A stretch of DNA of 45,266 bases from an uncultured Gemmatimonadales bacterium (GCA_947259315.1 CAMYLR010000004.1:1-45266); one strand, 5' to 3'. Counted from the stretch's first letter, positions 16,134 to 25,356 are shown. The notes: generated by a model from the sequence alone, not told the origin. Made by a program: numbers and translations.

Positions 16134-17069
16134 CTATTCAAACGCATAGAGGTCAGTCGAGAGGTACTTCAGGCCTGAGTCACAAAGCAGCGTGACGACG
16201 GTCATACCGGAACCGAGCCGTTCGGCGACGCGCAGAGCCGCGACGACATTGGCTCCGGATGATGTACCGCCAAAGAGCGCCTCTTTTTGCGCCAACTTAC
16301 GGGTCATGCCCTTGGCGTCCGAGGTGGAGACTCGCAGGACGTCATCGACGAGGTTGTTGTCCCAAAGTGGAGGAACAAAACCTGGACCCACACCCTCGAT
16401 CTTGTGAGTGCCGGGATCCCCACCGGAAAGCACCGGCGATTCGGCTGGTTCAACGGCCACGATTTCGATCGCTGGATTGCGGGCACGAAGCAGCCTGGCA
16501 ACTCCAGTGATGCATTGCGCGGTGCCGACCGACTGCACGAAGGCGTCGATTCGTCCGCCCGTCTGATCCCACACTTCTTCGGCTAGAGGCCCATAACCGG
16601 CAGCGGCGTCAGGATTGTTGAACTGGTCGGCGTAGAAAACGTCCGGAGCAGCACTGAGCTCCGCGGCTTTCGCCATCATGCTCTGGATTAGCTCTCTCGT
16701 TGTACCACCCCCGTCGCTCGGGATCTCGATGACGTTCGCCCCCAGCGCACGCATGTGGTCACGCTTCTCCTGGCTGAACGCATCCGACGTCACCAGCGTG
16801 ATGGAGAACCCTCGAGCTGCGCAGACAAACGCCAAAGAGGTCCCCGTGCTGCCACCCGTGTACTCCACCAGTGTTCCGGACGGAACCAACCGCCCGGAGG
16901 CGGCAGCGCCATCGACGACGGACAGGGCCATCCGGTCTTTCATACTGCCGGTCGGATTCTGACTCTCGATCTTGACTAAGACGCGAGCGAATCCGCTGGG
17001 AACGATACGCGTGAGCTCGACGAGCGGCGTCTCGCCGACAGAGCCAATGATGTTCGTCGAGTCGGTCAT
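16134..17069 (-). CDS. Cysteine synthase-like fold-type II PLP enzyme
   Basis: A 311-residue member of the cysteine synthase/cystathionine beta-synthase family. The PLP lysine is Lys44 in NPTGSMKDR, and the phosphate cup GGTSSGAN is intact. The substrate loop that reads TSGNTG in O-acetylserine sulfhydrylases is TGGSTG here, so the Asn is Ser and the substrate may differ; a desulfhydrase or another beta-replacement reaction is possible. There is no CBS domain and the length is normal. The ATG at 17069 is used; a TTG at 17081 would add four residues. Neither has a good Shine-Dalgarno. It diverges from the haem lipoprotein gene and has no clear terminator. Confidence 0.85.
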   Translation of the reverse strand: MTDSTNIIGSVGETPLVELTRIVPSGFARVLVKIESQNPTGSMKDRMALSVVDGAAASGRLVPSGTLVEYTGGSTGTSLAFVCAARGFSITLVTSDAFSQEKRDHMRALGANVIEIPSDGGGTTRELIQSMMAKAAELSAAPDVFYADQFNNPDAAAGYGPLAEEVWDQTGGRIDAFVQSVGTAQCITGVARLLRARNPAIEIVAVEPAESPVLSGGDPGTHKIEGVGPGFVPPLWDNNLVDDVLRVSTSDAKGMTRKLAQKEALFGGTSSGANVVAALRVAERLGSGMTVVTLLCDSGLKYLSTDLYAFE

Positions 17070-17154
17070 TCTTGGTGACAAGTTACGTTTCTACTACATC
17101 GTGAGTCGATCGATCAAACCCGTGGCTTAACAATCGAGTCGATGGAGGCGTCAC

Positions 17155-18426
17155 ATGCTCATGCGAGCACTCTCGAACCCCGTGGCGCTTGGCGTGCTGG
17201 TCTTCGCATTCATCGGATGCGATGGCGATTCTCCTGGAGGAGCGCCGGTAGATCCGGATCCTCCGGCCGGCAACGCCACCCTTGGCGCTACGGCGTTTGT
17301 CGAGAGCTGCGCCGAATGCCACAGCTCACGAGATGCGTTTGACCTCGCCTTCTTCAGCTTTCCCGATTCAACGATTGTTCGCCGAGCGGTCTTCCACGTC
17401 GACTCGGCAACAGCACGCGACATCGCCGCCCATGTGCGGAGCCTGGACGCGGAGACCGTGGGTCGCGGAACCCGGGTGTTCCAACCCGGTGGCCGGATGG
17501 TGGTTGGCGATGTGGCGTTCGCGCTCGAGCTGTTTGGGACCGACAAATGGCCTGCCGATTTGACGACCGAGCGCTTGCGCGCGATCGATCCGTTGAATGT
17601 CCCGGTCGCGGTGCCGATGCCTCTGTGGTCGGATGAAGCCACCAACCGGGACTGGATGCCCGGTCAGCCGCTCAGCGCGCAGGTCTTGGAACACGGCGGT
17701 GGGGCCGTGGAAGATGTTCTGGCGGCGTACTACGCCAACCCAGAGCTCGATCGATTGGTTCGGGCTGTTCGGCTGCTGCGCCGAAGTCAGCGCGAGAACC
17801 TCGATACCGGTGGCGTATGTCAACACGTCGACGGAGTCGGCTTCATCGATCCAGTGGGGTGTTTTGAGTCCCGACGGTGGACCGCCAACCTCGTCGGCCA
17901 GCACATGCTGCGCGAAGATCTCGACGACCACGTCCATCCCGAGCTTCACGACGCGTGGTGGAATGTCGGCAACGTCGCCCGGCGGACAGCCCGGCGCGCC
18001 GGCCTGCTCGAGAATCGCGAGGAGAACTGGGCTGCATGGATGTATCTGGGGTGGATGTTCGACCCCGGCCGACACGCCAGCGTCTATACCGGTCTTGGCC
18101 TGGCAAACTTCGCTCTCGACCGTCACGCCACCTTTGTGGCATTGCGCTCCCAAGTCGCTAGGCCGATGGGAAGTTCGGCGATCTATAACGACGTCGATTC
18201 AGCGGCCAACTTCGCTCCGCCCCATTGGACATTCGAAGCGGTTCGCTTCGGGTTCAGTCACATCTTGGAACGGATCTCTAGCGGCGAGATTCCGCGCGAG
18301 CCCCGCCTCTCGGAGGCCAAGTTGCTCCTCGACCGCGCAGTCAACAGAGCCTCGCGGAAAGTCTCGGATGGTGAACTGACCGAGCTCCTACAGCTCCGAG
18401 ACGAGATCGTAGCCGCCCTACCCTGA
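17155..18426 (+). CDS. Lipoprotein with one c-type haem motif
   Basis: A 423-residue exported lipoprotein. The signal peptide ends in lipobox AFIGC with Cys22; a Pro/Gly-rich linker follows, then CAECH (52-56), a single covalent haem-binding motif at the start of the mature part. A Met ligand is not obvious. The remaining 350 residues are rich in Trp and Arg with His pairs (QHVDGVGF, HVHPELHDAWW) and helical segments; I do not recognise them. Two further cysteines (CQHV, GCFES) could form a disulfide. It is likely to be a periplasmic redox protein, but no oxidase or respiratory gene is beside it. The ATG has GGAGG 6 bases upstream. Confidence 0.75.
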   Translation: MLMRALSNPVALGVLVFAFIGCDGDSPGGAPVDPDPPAGNATLGATAFVESCAECHSSRDAFDLAFFSFPDSTIVRRAVFHVDSATARDIAAHVRSLDAETVGRGTRVFQPGGRMVVGDVAFALELFGTDKWPADLTTERLRAIDPLNVPVAVPMPLWSDEATNRDWMPGQPLSAQVLEHGGGAVEDVLAAYYANPELDRLVRAVRLLRRSQRENLDTGGVCQHVDGVGFIDPVGCFESRRWTANLVGQHMLREDLDDHVHPELHDAWWNVGNVARRTARRAGLLENREENWAAWMYLGWMFDPGRHASVYTGLGLANFALDRHATFVALRSQVARPMGSSAIYNDVDSAANFAPPHWTFEAVRFGFSHILERISSGEIPREPRLSEAKLLLDRAVNRASRKVSDGELTELLQLRDEIVAALP

Positions 18427-18495
18427 AACTCGGGCCCGACTTTCGTATCTTACAACGTTAGGCACGCCGTCCACGATGATCGGCGTGTTTGCGCT

Positions 18496-18572
18496 GCCCC
18501 GGTAGCTCAGCTGGATAGAGCGACGGCCTTCTAAGCCGTTGGTCGGGGGTTCGAGTCCTCCCCGGGGCGCCA
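18496..18572 (+). tRNA. tRNA-Arg (anticodon UCU)
   Basis: A complete 77-base cloverleaf with encoded CCA: acceptor GCCCCGG/CCGGGGC, D-arm GCTC/GAGC, anticodon stem ACGGC/GCCGT around loop CTTCTAA (anticodon TCT, reading AGA and AGG), and T-arm GGGGG-TTCGAGT-CCTCC. It stands alone, 45 bases ahead of the PAPS-synthase gene. Confidence 0.97.
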
Positions 18573-18617
18573 GAATTTTCGGCCGTTGCGGCGAACCTCA
18601 AGATAGATCGGACAAGG

Positions 18618-20297
18618 ATGCCTGAACTCTTGGAGTTGACAGCACTTTCAGACAAGCTGCGAGAGGCCGCCGAGCTGCCATCGGTTCGGCTGACACCAAG
18701 GCAACTGTGCGATTACGAGATGCTGGCCTCGGGAGCCTTCGCGCCGCTCGATCGCTTCATGGGGGCCGAGGACCATGCGCGCGTGGCGGAAGAGATGCGG
18801 CTCGCCGACGGTTCACTGTTTCCGATCCCGATAACGCTGCCCCTGCATGCCGATCAGCCTGGCTGTGCCGTGGGCGAGGTCGTCGCTCTCAGGGATAGCA
18901 GGAACGAGGTCCTGGCGACGATGCGAATCGAAGAAACCTATACCTGGAACAACACCGAGGTAGCGCAGGCCGTGTTTGGCACAACGGATGTTCGCCATCC
19001 GCTGGTCGCCGAGATGGAAAGTTGGGGCCGTCTCAACGTCTCCGGCGAGCTAACCGTCCTCAAGCTTCCAAAGCACTACGACTTCCAGGATCTGCGTCTT
19101 ACCCCCCGCGAGACGAAACGTGTGTTTGAAGCTGGGGACCCAGATCGCGCAAGCAATGTCGTTGCGTTCCAGACCCGAAACCCGCTCCACCGGGCCCACG
19201 AGTTCATGGCCGAGCGCGCCGCCCAGCGGGAGAGCGGCACGCTCTTTTTGCACCCAGTGGTCGGGATGACGCGCCCCGACGACATCGATCACTACACTCG
19301 GGTCCGGACGTACAGGCGATTTCTCGAGGTCAACCGGGCTGGCCCCAGCTTTCTCGCCCTGTGTCCGCTTGCGATGCGCTTTGCTGGCCCGCGGGAAGCC
19401 CTCTGGCACGCGATCATCCGACGTAACTACGGGGCGACCCACATCGTGATTGGGCGCGACCACGGGGGAATTGGCGGCTTCTATGAGCCCGCCGCTGCCC
19501 AATCGCTCGTTGCAGAGCACAGCGAGGAGATCGGAATCAAGCCCATCGCCTTCGATGAGGTCGTCTACGTTCCACAACGGGGTCGATCTGGGTTCTATGA
19601 GGAGCGAAGCGCTGTTCCACCCGACGCACCATTTCGACGACTTTCCGGTACGGCTGCACGGGAGGCGCTGGAAGCGGACCCGGGCACCCAGCCAAACGAG
19701 CAGTGGATCATGCGGCCAGAGATCATCGAAATAGTCAAGGGATCGCGTCCACCCCGCTACCAACAAGGGGTGTGCATCTGGTTCACTGGGCTCAGTGCCG
19801 CTGGGAAGTCCACCATCGCTGACGCATTGGCGGCTCAAATCCTGGAGAACGGTCGGCAGGTCACTGTTCTCGACGGTGATGTCGTACGCACCCATCTGTC
19901 GGCGAAACTGAGTTTCACTAAGCGCGACCGAGATGAGAATGTGCGCAGAATAGGCTACGTGGCATCGGAGATCGTACGACACGGCGGTGTCGTGATCTGT
20001 GCCGCAATCAGTCCGTATCGGGCCGCCAGAAACGAGGTGCGAGCGTTGATGCCGACGGGCGCATTCGTCGAGGTGTTCGTTGATACCCCGCTCGACGTCT
20101 GCGAGCAACGGGATACCAAGGGGTTGTACGCACGAGCGAGAACCGGCGAGATATCCAATCTCACGGGTATCGACGATCCCTACGAGCGTCCAAAAAGTCC
20201 GGAGCTGGCTTTGGACACCGTGGACGTGACTCCGGAAGAGAACGCTGCCCAGGTGCTGGAATATCTAGAGCGGGAGGGTTTTGTCAGAACAGCGTGA
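18618..20297 (+). CDS. Bifunctional sulfate adenylyltransferase/APS kinase (PAPS synthesis)
   Basis: A 559-residue fusion making PAPS from sulfate and two ATP. Residues 1-375 are ATP sulfurylase (QTRNPLHRAH at 185-194 and GRDHGG at 279-284, both active-site motifs). Residues 382-559 are APS kinase with P-loop GLSAAGKST (391-399), the SFTKRDRDENVRRIGYVA segment and ISPYRAARNEVR. Both halves look catalytically complete. PAPS is the donor for the sulfotransferases that follow, the first overlapping this gene by 17 bases. No PAPS or APS reductase is nearby, so the context favours sulfation over sulfur assimilation. Confidence 0.95.
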   Translation: MPELLELTALSDKLREAAELPSVRLTPRQLCDYEMLASGAFAPLDRFMGAEDHARVAEEMRLADGSLFPIPITLPLHADQPGCAVGEVVALRDSRNEVLATMRIEETYTWNNTEVAQAVFGTTDVRHPLVAEMESWGRLNVSGELTVLKLPKHYDFQDLRLTPRETKRVFEAGDPDRASNVVAFQTRNPLHRAHEFMAERAAQRESGTLFLHPVVGMTRPDDIDHYTRVRTYRRFLEVNRAGPSFLALCPLAMRFAGPREALWHAIIRRNYGATHIVIGRDHGGIGGFYEPAAAQSLVAEHSEEIGIKPIAFDEVVYVPQRGRSGFYEERSAVPPDAPFRRLSGTAAREALEADPGTQPNEQWIMRPEIIEIVKGSRPPRYQQGVCIWFTGLSAAGKSTIADALAAQILENGRQVTVLDGDVVRTHLSAKLSFTKRDRDENVRRIGYVASEIVRHGGVVICAAISPYRAARNEVRALMPTGAFVEVFVDTPLDVCEQRDTKGLYARARTGEISNLTGIDDPYERPKSPELALDTVDVTPEENAAQVLEYLEREGFVRTA

Positions 20298-21162
20298 TCC
20301 TGGAACGACCAGCGCGTCGCTAGCTCAGCTCGATCAACCCCCGATCTTCGTAGTTGGGGCGGCGCGATCGGGTACGACTTGGGTCTACGATATCCTGACG
20401 AGCCACCCCCAGGTCGCCGGGGTTTATGAGTCCTGGCTGTTCACGCGGAATAACGGTCTGGGCGCAGTCTTCAACTCAGCGCATTGGCCTCCAAACCGAT
20501 CCGGCTTGAGCGGGTTGCTCGAACGTGAAGCTCTATTGGAAGAGACACGGGCCTTCGCGGACAGGTTGCTTGCCAGGGCCCTAAAGCCCGAGCATCGCTT
20601 CTTGATAGAAAAGAGTCCGTCGCATGTTTTTGCAGTGCCGTTAATTCATGAGCTCTACCCGCGTTCCCGGTTCATCCACGTGCTGCGCGACGGTCGCGAC
20701 GTAACCGTTTCGGTACGCGCAGCCGCGCGTTCATGGGTGCCACAGTGGCGCCAGGCGTTCGGCCGCTCTGTTCTTACGTCTGCGCGAGCGTGGAGCCATG
20801 CCGTGCGACGGGCCCGGAAGCTCGGTGCTGAGCTGGGTGATCAGTTTCTCGAGGTTCGTTTCGAAGAGATCAAGCAAGATCCGCTCGGCGCCTATCGGCG
20901 GTTGCTGGAGTTTTGCGAGATATCGTATGACGACTCATTGCTGCAACAAATCCACGATCAGACTGATTTTGCGAGTAACTACAAATCGAACGAAGAGGGG
21001 TTTCGCCGTGGCGGCCGAGTCGGCGACTGGCGAACGCATTTCAATGTCCTGGACGCCGTTCAATTCAATCTCGCCGCTGGCGACACGCTGATTGAAACCG
21101 GGTATGAAGAGAATCGTCGTTGGGCCAGCTCGGTGCTGAGGAAGACGTCTCCTGGGCGCTGA
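20281..21162 (+). CDS. PAPS-dependent sulfotransferase
   Basis: A 293-residue sulfotransferase. The 5'-phosphosulfate loop is VVGAARSGTTWVYDIL (24-39), and the 3'-phosphate site is FIHVLRDGRDVTVSVR (131-146). The C-terminal FRRGGRVGDWRTHF is the usual PAPS-binding RxGxxGDW stretch. The acceptor (carbohydrate, lipid or small molecule) cannot be told. The start is TTG at 20281, overlapping the PAPS synthase; a GGAGGG lies very close upstream, so the exact start is uncertain. Its stop is directly abutted by the stop of the opposing sulfotransferase. Confidence 0.9.
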   Translation: MSEQRDPGTTSASLAQLDQPPIFVVGAARSGTTWVYDILTSHPQVAGVYESWLFTRNNGLGAVFNSAHWPPNRSGLSGLLEREALLEETRAFADRLLARALKPEHRFLIEKSPSHVFAVPLIHELYPRSRFIHVLRDGRDVTVSVRAAARSWVPQWRQAFGRSVLTSARAWSHAVRRARKLGAELGDQFLEVRFEEIKQDPLGAYRRLLEFCEISYDDSLLQQIHDQTDFASNYKSNEEGFRRGGRVGDWRTHFNVLDAVQFNLAAGDTLIETGYEENRRWASSVLRKTSPGR

Positions 21163-21990
21163 TCAGCGGTAGCCGAGACGTCGCATCGTCGGCCCGGCGA
21201 TCGCCATAACGCTCTCTAGCTCGGCTGATGACAACCCGCGACGGTAGTTGCCCACGCTGTCGGCGTGTATGTGTTGGGTCGGGAACCCCGCTGGCTCCAC
21301 CCCGAGGTATTCTCCCAACCCCCTGAGGACTGGTGTTGGGTCCCGGACGAGATCCTCGTATCGGATCACGTGCAAGTGTTGCCGGTACTTTTCCATCGTC
21401 TCGATCGCCTCGACCCAGCGCGTAGCGATCTGGTCAGCTGTTGAGACCCCCTTGATGAAATCGAGACCCTTCCAGTCGGTACGTACACGATGCAAGAAGG
21501 AGCTCGTGACGTCACGACAGTCTCGGTAGATGATGATCCGTTTTAGACCCTTGTCCTTGGTCAGCTCTCTCAGATTGAAGACGTAACGAGGATACTTGTC
21601 ACCAACGACCCTGCCAGCGGGAAAGGCTGGTTGCAGGAGGGAGCCGACCACGGCTGCATCGATCGAGCGATACCAGTAGCGCCTGAGGCGCCCCAAGTAG
21701 GCACGACGGAACGACGGTGCACGCCATTCTCGTTTACTCATCTGGGGGGTTTTCCAACGTTTCAAGAGATCGCGGCGGTACTTCCAGTAGTTGCGTCCCA
21801 AATTACGAAAATTGGCGAACTCATATGTCAATGCGATCGCTGGGTGGCGGTGGCAGGTCTTCCAGAGCAGTGAGGTTCCCGATCGAGAGAGACCACCTAT
21901 GATCGCTGCAACGGGCCCCGGGCTCTGCTCTGCTGGGTCAACCCGGAGTGACATGGGTTTCTGTGCGCTTCTGCGGGGGGTGCGATTCAT
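21163..21990 (-). CDS. Second sulfotransferase, opposed to the first
   Basis: A 275-residue sulfotransferase-family protein. The phosphate loop is IIGGLSRSGTSLLWK (30-44), followed by a Trp/Arg/Tyr-rich region, KRIIIYRDCRDVTSSFL as the 3'-phosphate site, and RYEDLVRDP. The C-terminal VGNYRRGLS resembles the PAPS-binding RG element. It is clearly different in sequence from the neighbouring sulfotransferase, so it is not a recent duplicate. The ATG at 21990 overlaps the ABC transporter gene by 53 bases; an in-frame ATG at 21954 would cut the overlap to 17. Neither has a clear Shine-Dalgarno. It is last in a minus-strand unit with the exporter and glycosyltransferase. Confidence 0.88.
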   Translation of the reverse strand: MNRTPRRSAQKPMSLRVDPAEQSPGPVAAIIGGLSRSGTSLLWKTCHRHPAIALTYEFANFRNLGRNYWKYRRDLLKRWKTPQMSKREWRAPSFRRAYLGRLRRYWYRSIDAAVVGSLLQPAFPAGRVVGDKYPRYVFNLRELTKDKGLKRIIIYRDCRDVTSSFLHRVRTDWKGLDFIKGVSTADQIATRWVEAIETMEKYRQHLHVIRYEDLVRDPTPVLRGLGEYLGVEPAGFPTQHIHADSVGNYRRGLSSAELESVMAIAGPTMRRLGYR

Positions 21991-23803
21991 AGAGTTGTCT
22001 GTGCAGTTGGTACAAGCCGGCGTACACGCCTCCGGTTGCGATCAGCTCGTCGTGGCTACCTTGCTCGACTAGCCGGCCAGCCTCCAAGACTAGGATACGG
22101 TTGGCCATGCGCACGGTTGAGAAGCGATGTGAGATCAGTAGTGTCGTTCGGCCGCGGGCCAGCTCGCGAAACGTCGAGAAGATCTCGTGTTCGGTTCGGG
22201 CGTCGAGATTTGACGTCGGCTCGTCCAAAACGAGAACCCGAGCCTCACGCGCCAGTGCGCGCGCCATGGCCAAGAGCTGCCATTGACCGGCTGACAGTGT
22301 CGTGTGGCCGAAAGAGCGACCTAGATGTGTGTCGTAGCCGTCGGGCAGGCGGGCGATCATTTTGGCCGCTCCGGTCCGAACCGCGATCTCCTCGATCGCG
22401 TCGGGGTCGTCGAGCAGCCGCCGCCAGTCACCATACGCGATGTTGTCACGGGCGGTCGCCTCGTACCGGGCAAACTGCTGGAAGACAAAGGACAGCTGGG
22501 ACCTCAGGTGCTCGGGGGACATGCTACTCAACTCATGTCCATCAAGCAGGATCGTGCCACGCTCGGGCTCGTAAAGCCCGCCCAGGAGCTTGACAAGGGT
22601 CGATTTCCCCGCGCCGTTTGGACCGACCAGGGCGACAACCTCGCCGGCTTGAACATCGAACGACACACCGTCCAGTGCACGCTCCTCGGACCCTGGGTAC
22701 CGAAACGAAATGTTGCGAAACTCGACCCCGCCGTGGATCGGTGGCGGAGTTCCGGCCACAACGGGTGCGACCGCCCTTGGAGCGGTACTCAGGAAAAGCG
22801 TGAGGTTGGACACCATGAGAGAGCTATGTATCGAGTGCGCGATGAGGTTGACGAGCCCGGTCACGGTGGCCGCGAAGCGCTCCACCGCCAGGAGATATGC
22901 GGCTACACTACCCAGCGTCGCCTCTCCGCGCAGCGCCTCGCCGGCGAGGTGAAACACGGCCGCATAGACGACGATGCCGCCGAGAACCCCGAATAACAAC
23001 CCGCCTAGCGCGCGCCGACGGTAGATCGTTGTGTTTTGATCACGAATCGTCTGCATCAGCGTACGAAAGCGGTCCATGAGATGCGGGGCTAGATCGAGCA
23101 GTTTCACCTCGGGAACCGACCCATGACCCATGAGCAAGCCCGAGAAGTACCGGGTCCAGCGTCGACGTCCCTCCCGATTGTGCTCGATCCAATAGTGGGT
23201 GCTCGATAGCCGCGTCTGATACAACAAGTAGGGGAGAGCGAGAACGGCCAGTGCGGCGACAACGATCGGTTCGATCAGAAGAATCACCAACAAGAGCGTT
23301 ACCAGTTGGATAGTGTGTCGGAGCAGGGCGGCTAGATCACGAACCAGCGCCTCCATGTGGCGGGCCGAGTTGGCCTGGGTTCGCGCGAGCATGTCCTGAT
23401 TGGCCGGATCTTCGAAGAAAGCGAGATCGAGACGAGCCGCATGCTCGAGGATTCGAAGGCTCGTGCTCAGCTGGAGCTCGTCGGACAGACGAGAGCTGGC
23501 AAATGCAGCGATCGGCCGCAGCGCGACCGACACAAAGGAGAGCAGTGGCACGATGACGATCCACGGCATGGCGTCGGCCAAGGCGGCCGACGTACGAAGA
23601 GCATCGATGACTTCCCGGATGGCGAATACGAAACCGGCTGGCACCAGACCCGTAATGACGGCAATAAAAAGACGCGTTGTGACGAGACCGGGTGTTGTCG
23701 ACCAAGCGAGCCGCAGCGCCCAACGGCCGTTGGCGATCAACGTTCCGATGTCGGCCCTGGGCTCCCGGGGTGGGGCTGTGTTGTGCTCTAGTTCTGTCGC
23801 CAA
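21938..23803 (-). CDS. ABC exporter half-transporter (fused permease and ATPase)
   Basis: A 621-residue half-transporter with an N-terminal membrane domain (about residues 40-335, five to six hydrophobic segments) and an ATPase domain. Walker A is GPNGAGKST (394-402), the signature is LSAGQWQ (503-509), where LSGGQ is usual, Walker B is VLVLDEPTSNLD, and the switch His is in LLISHRFS. Such homodimers export lipids, lipid-linked sugars, peptides or drugs. The setting between a glycosyltransferase and a sulfotransferase suggests a glycolipid or sulfated product; this is inference. The start is TTG at 23803, 22 bases after the glycosyltransferase stop. Confidence 0.92.
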   Translation of the reverse strand: MATELEHNTAPPREPRADIGTLIANGRWALRLAWSTTPGLVTTRLFIAVITGLVPAGFVFAIREVIDALRTSAALADAMPWIVIVPLLSFVSVALRPIAAFASSRLSDELQLSTSLRILEHAARLDLAFFEDPANQDMLARTQANSARHMEALVRDLAALLRHTIQLVTLLLVILLIEPIVVAALAVLALPYLLYQTRLSSTHYWIEHNREGRRRWTRYFSGLLMGHGSVPEVKLLDLAPHLMDRFRTLMQTIRDQNTTIYRRRALGGLLFGVLGGIVVYAAVFHLAGEALRGEATLGSVAAYLLAVERFAATVTGLVNLIAHSIHSSLMVSNLTLFLSTAPRAVAPVVAGTPPPIHGGVEFRNISFRYPGSEERALDGVSFDVQAGEVVALVGPNGAGKSTLVKLLGGLYEPERGTILLDGHELSSMSPEHLRSQLSFVFQQFARYEATARDNIAYGDWRRLLDDPDAIEEIAVRTGAAKMIARLPDGYDTHLGRSFGHTTLSAGQWQLLAMARALAREARVLVLDEPTSNLDARTEHEIFSTFRELARGRTTLLISHRFSTVRMANRILVLEAGRLVEQGSHDELIATGGVYAGLYQLHRQLYESHPPQKRTETHVTPG

Positions 23804-23825
23804 GTCGATCCGTGGCGGTGGGGGA

Positions 23826-25232
23826 TTAGGTGTCGAACGCGCCTACGGCAGGTCGCGCTCGAAGTACATAGTGGCGGAAGGTAGCTCGGAAAAAACGTCG
23901 CCACACGTAGCCGGCGCGTGGGCGGAAGCCAGTCCGGAGCGCCCAATGAGAGGCCTGGATCGCTTGGCGCCAGCGTCGATTCCAAACGTGTTGGGCGACT
24001 CCGCTCAGGTGCAACAGCGCTATGTCGTGGTGGCGTGGTGGTGGAGGCACGCTGACCCGCGTGAGATCTCTCCAAAAACGATTGATCGCCTCGACTCCGA
24101 CTGGTTCGGGCGATACAAGGAGCCAGTGTTGCGTCATCTTGAATATCTCCTCGTACTCCCAGTCGGCGTACGAGGCGAGCCTCGCCTTGGCGCGGTTATA
24201 ACGTTTCTTCTCGTACAGGCTCCATACGTCCGAGCAATGGACGATCGTGCGCTCCACGATCGGCCACCGCGAGGCATGAATGCCGCTAGCGCGACGCAGC
24301 AGATCGACACTTCCGATGAGTTCTTGGTGGTCGCATCCCTCGCGCGAAGCAAACCTGGCGAATTGAGCGAACCAATGGTAGACGATGTTTTCGCTGTTGT
24401 GACGGGTCATGATCGCGGTCTTGGCGAGATGGGATGCCGCTTGGTCGGAGAACCCGCAACGATACAGATGCCAGGCCGTCCATAAGGTGGTGTAGTAGAA
24501 GACCGTCCGCTTGAGCTTGCGCACCGATCGCGGCAATCCCTCGGTCGCGTAGAACTCTCGCAGGACCGTCAAGATCCCAGCAGCCTGGGCAGGTGCGTTT
24601 TGCATCGCACTGTTCGGATGCTGACGGTAAGCCACAGTCGGTTGCCTCAGCCAAGCCGCCCGACACCCGGCCAGCGAGAGGCGCAAGATGAGATCGACGT
24701 CCTCCGATTGCGAGTAACGAGTGTTGAACCCGCCAACCCGATTCAGCCAGCTGCGCTCGATCATAAGGCCCCCGGGAACCATCGGTTTCCACAACAGCCA
24801 TGTGCGGAGATCGAGCTTTGGGGCTTCCTTCCAGGGTTCGTGGTCACTGATCGGGGTCCCCGTGGCATCTATGGTTCGCCAGCCACTGTTGACGATCCCG
24901 GGATCGTGTGGGGATTGTTCGAAGCAGGCCACCTGATCTCGAAGCTTGCCGGGAAGCATCAGGTCATCCGCGTCGAGAAACGAGACCAGATCCCCCGTCG
25001 CGATCTCCATGCCCCGGTTACGAGCTGCCGACACGCCCTGGTTGGGCTGCCTTATGTGTCGGATCCGGCCGTCATAGCCCGAGAGGAGACGTTGGGTGTC
25101 GTCCGTCGATCCGTCATCGACGACGATTAGCTCGACGCTCGGGTACTCTTGCGACAGGACGCTCTCGACCGCTTCGCCGAGGAAGCGGGCGGAATTGTGA
25201 CTCGGGATGACGACGGAAACAGTGGGATTCAT
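23826..25232 (-). CDS. Family 2 glycosyltransferase
   Basis: A 468-residue GT-A fold glycosyltransferase. The first 230 residues carry the family: VSVVIPSHNSARFL, VELIVVDDGSTDDT, and the metal-nucleotide motif FLDADD (85-90), then QSEDVDLILR as the acceptor/catalytic-base region. Residues 240-468 are a helical, Trp- and Arg-rich extension without transmembrane segments that I do not recognise. It probably adds a sugar to a surface glycan or lipid at the cytoplasmic face of the membrane. It is first in the minus-strand unit with the exporter and second sulfotransferase. The gene diverges from a membrane glycosyltransferase across 124 bases. Confidence 0.9.
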   Translation of the reverse strand: MNPTVSVVIPSHNSARFLGEAVESVLSQEYPSVELIVVDDGSTDDTQRLLSGYDGRIRHIRQPNQGVSAARNRGMEIATGDLVSFLDADDLMLPGKLRDQVACFEQSPHDPGIVNSGWRTIDATGTPISDHEPWKEAPKLDLRTWLLWKPMVPGGLMIERSWLNRVGGFNTRYSQSEDVDLILRLSLAGCRAAWLRQPTVAYRQHPNSAMQNAPAQAAGILTVLREFYATEGLPRSVRKLKRTVFYYTTLWTAWHLYRCGFSDQAASHLAKTAIMTRHNSENIVYHWFAQFARFASREGCDHQELIGSVDLLRRASGIHASRWPIVERTIVHCSDVWSLYEKKRYNRAKARLASYADWEYEEIFKMTQHWLLVSPEPVGVEAINRFWRDLTRVSVPPPPRHHDIALLHLSGVAQHVWNRRWRQAIQASHWALRTGFRPRAGYVWRRFFRATFRHYVLRARPAVGAFDT

Positions 25233-25356
25233 AGCAGCCTGACGGCTATCCTAATAACGGGATTGAGCCCGAATCGCAAGGTGATCTATGACCCTGGCTG
25301 GTGTAGGCTACCCTCATTGTGAGCCCCAGATGTAATCCCCGAAGGGGAAACCGGCT

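Noticed and set aside
18427-18617. Attachment-site repeat at tRNA-Arg
   Set aside because: I looked for a copy of the tRNA 3' end downstream and saw none, and there is no integrase; the idea of an island rests on gene content only.
18458-18655. Minus-strand frame across tRNA-Arg encoding GRTRTPDQRLRRPSLYPAELPG
   Set aside because: This is the well-known false protein made by translating a tRNA gene backwards; the tRNA is intact.
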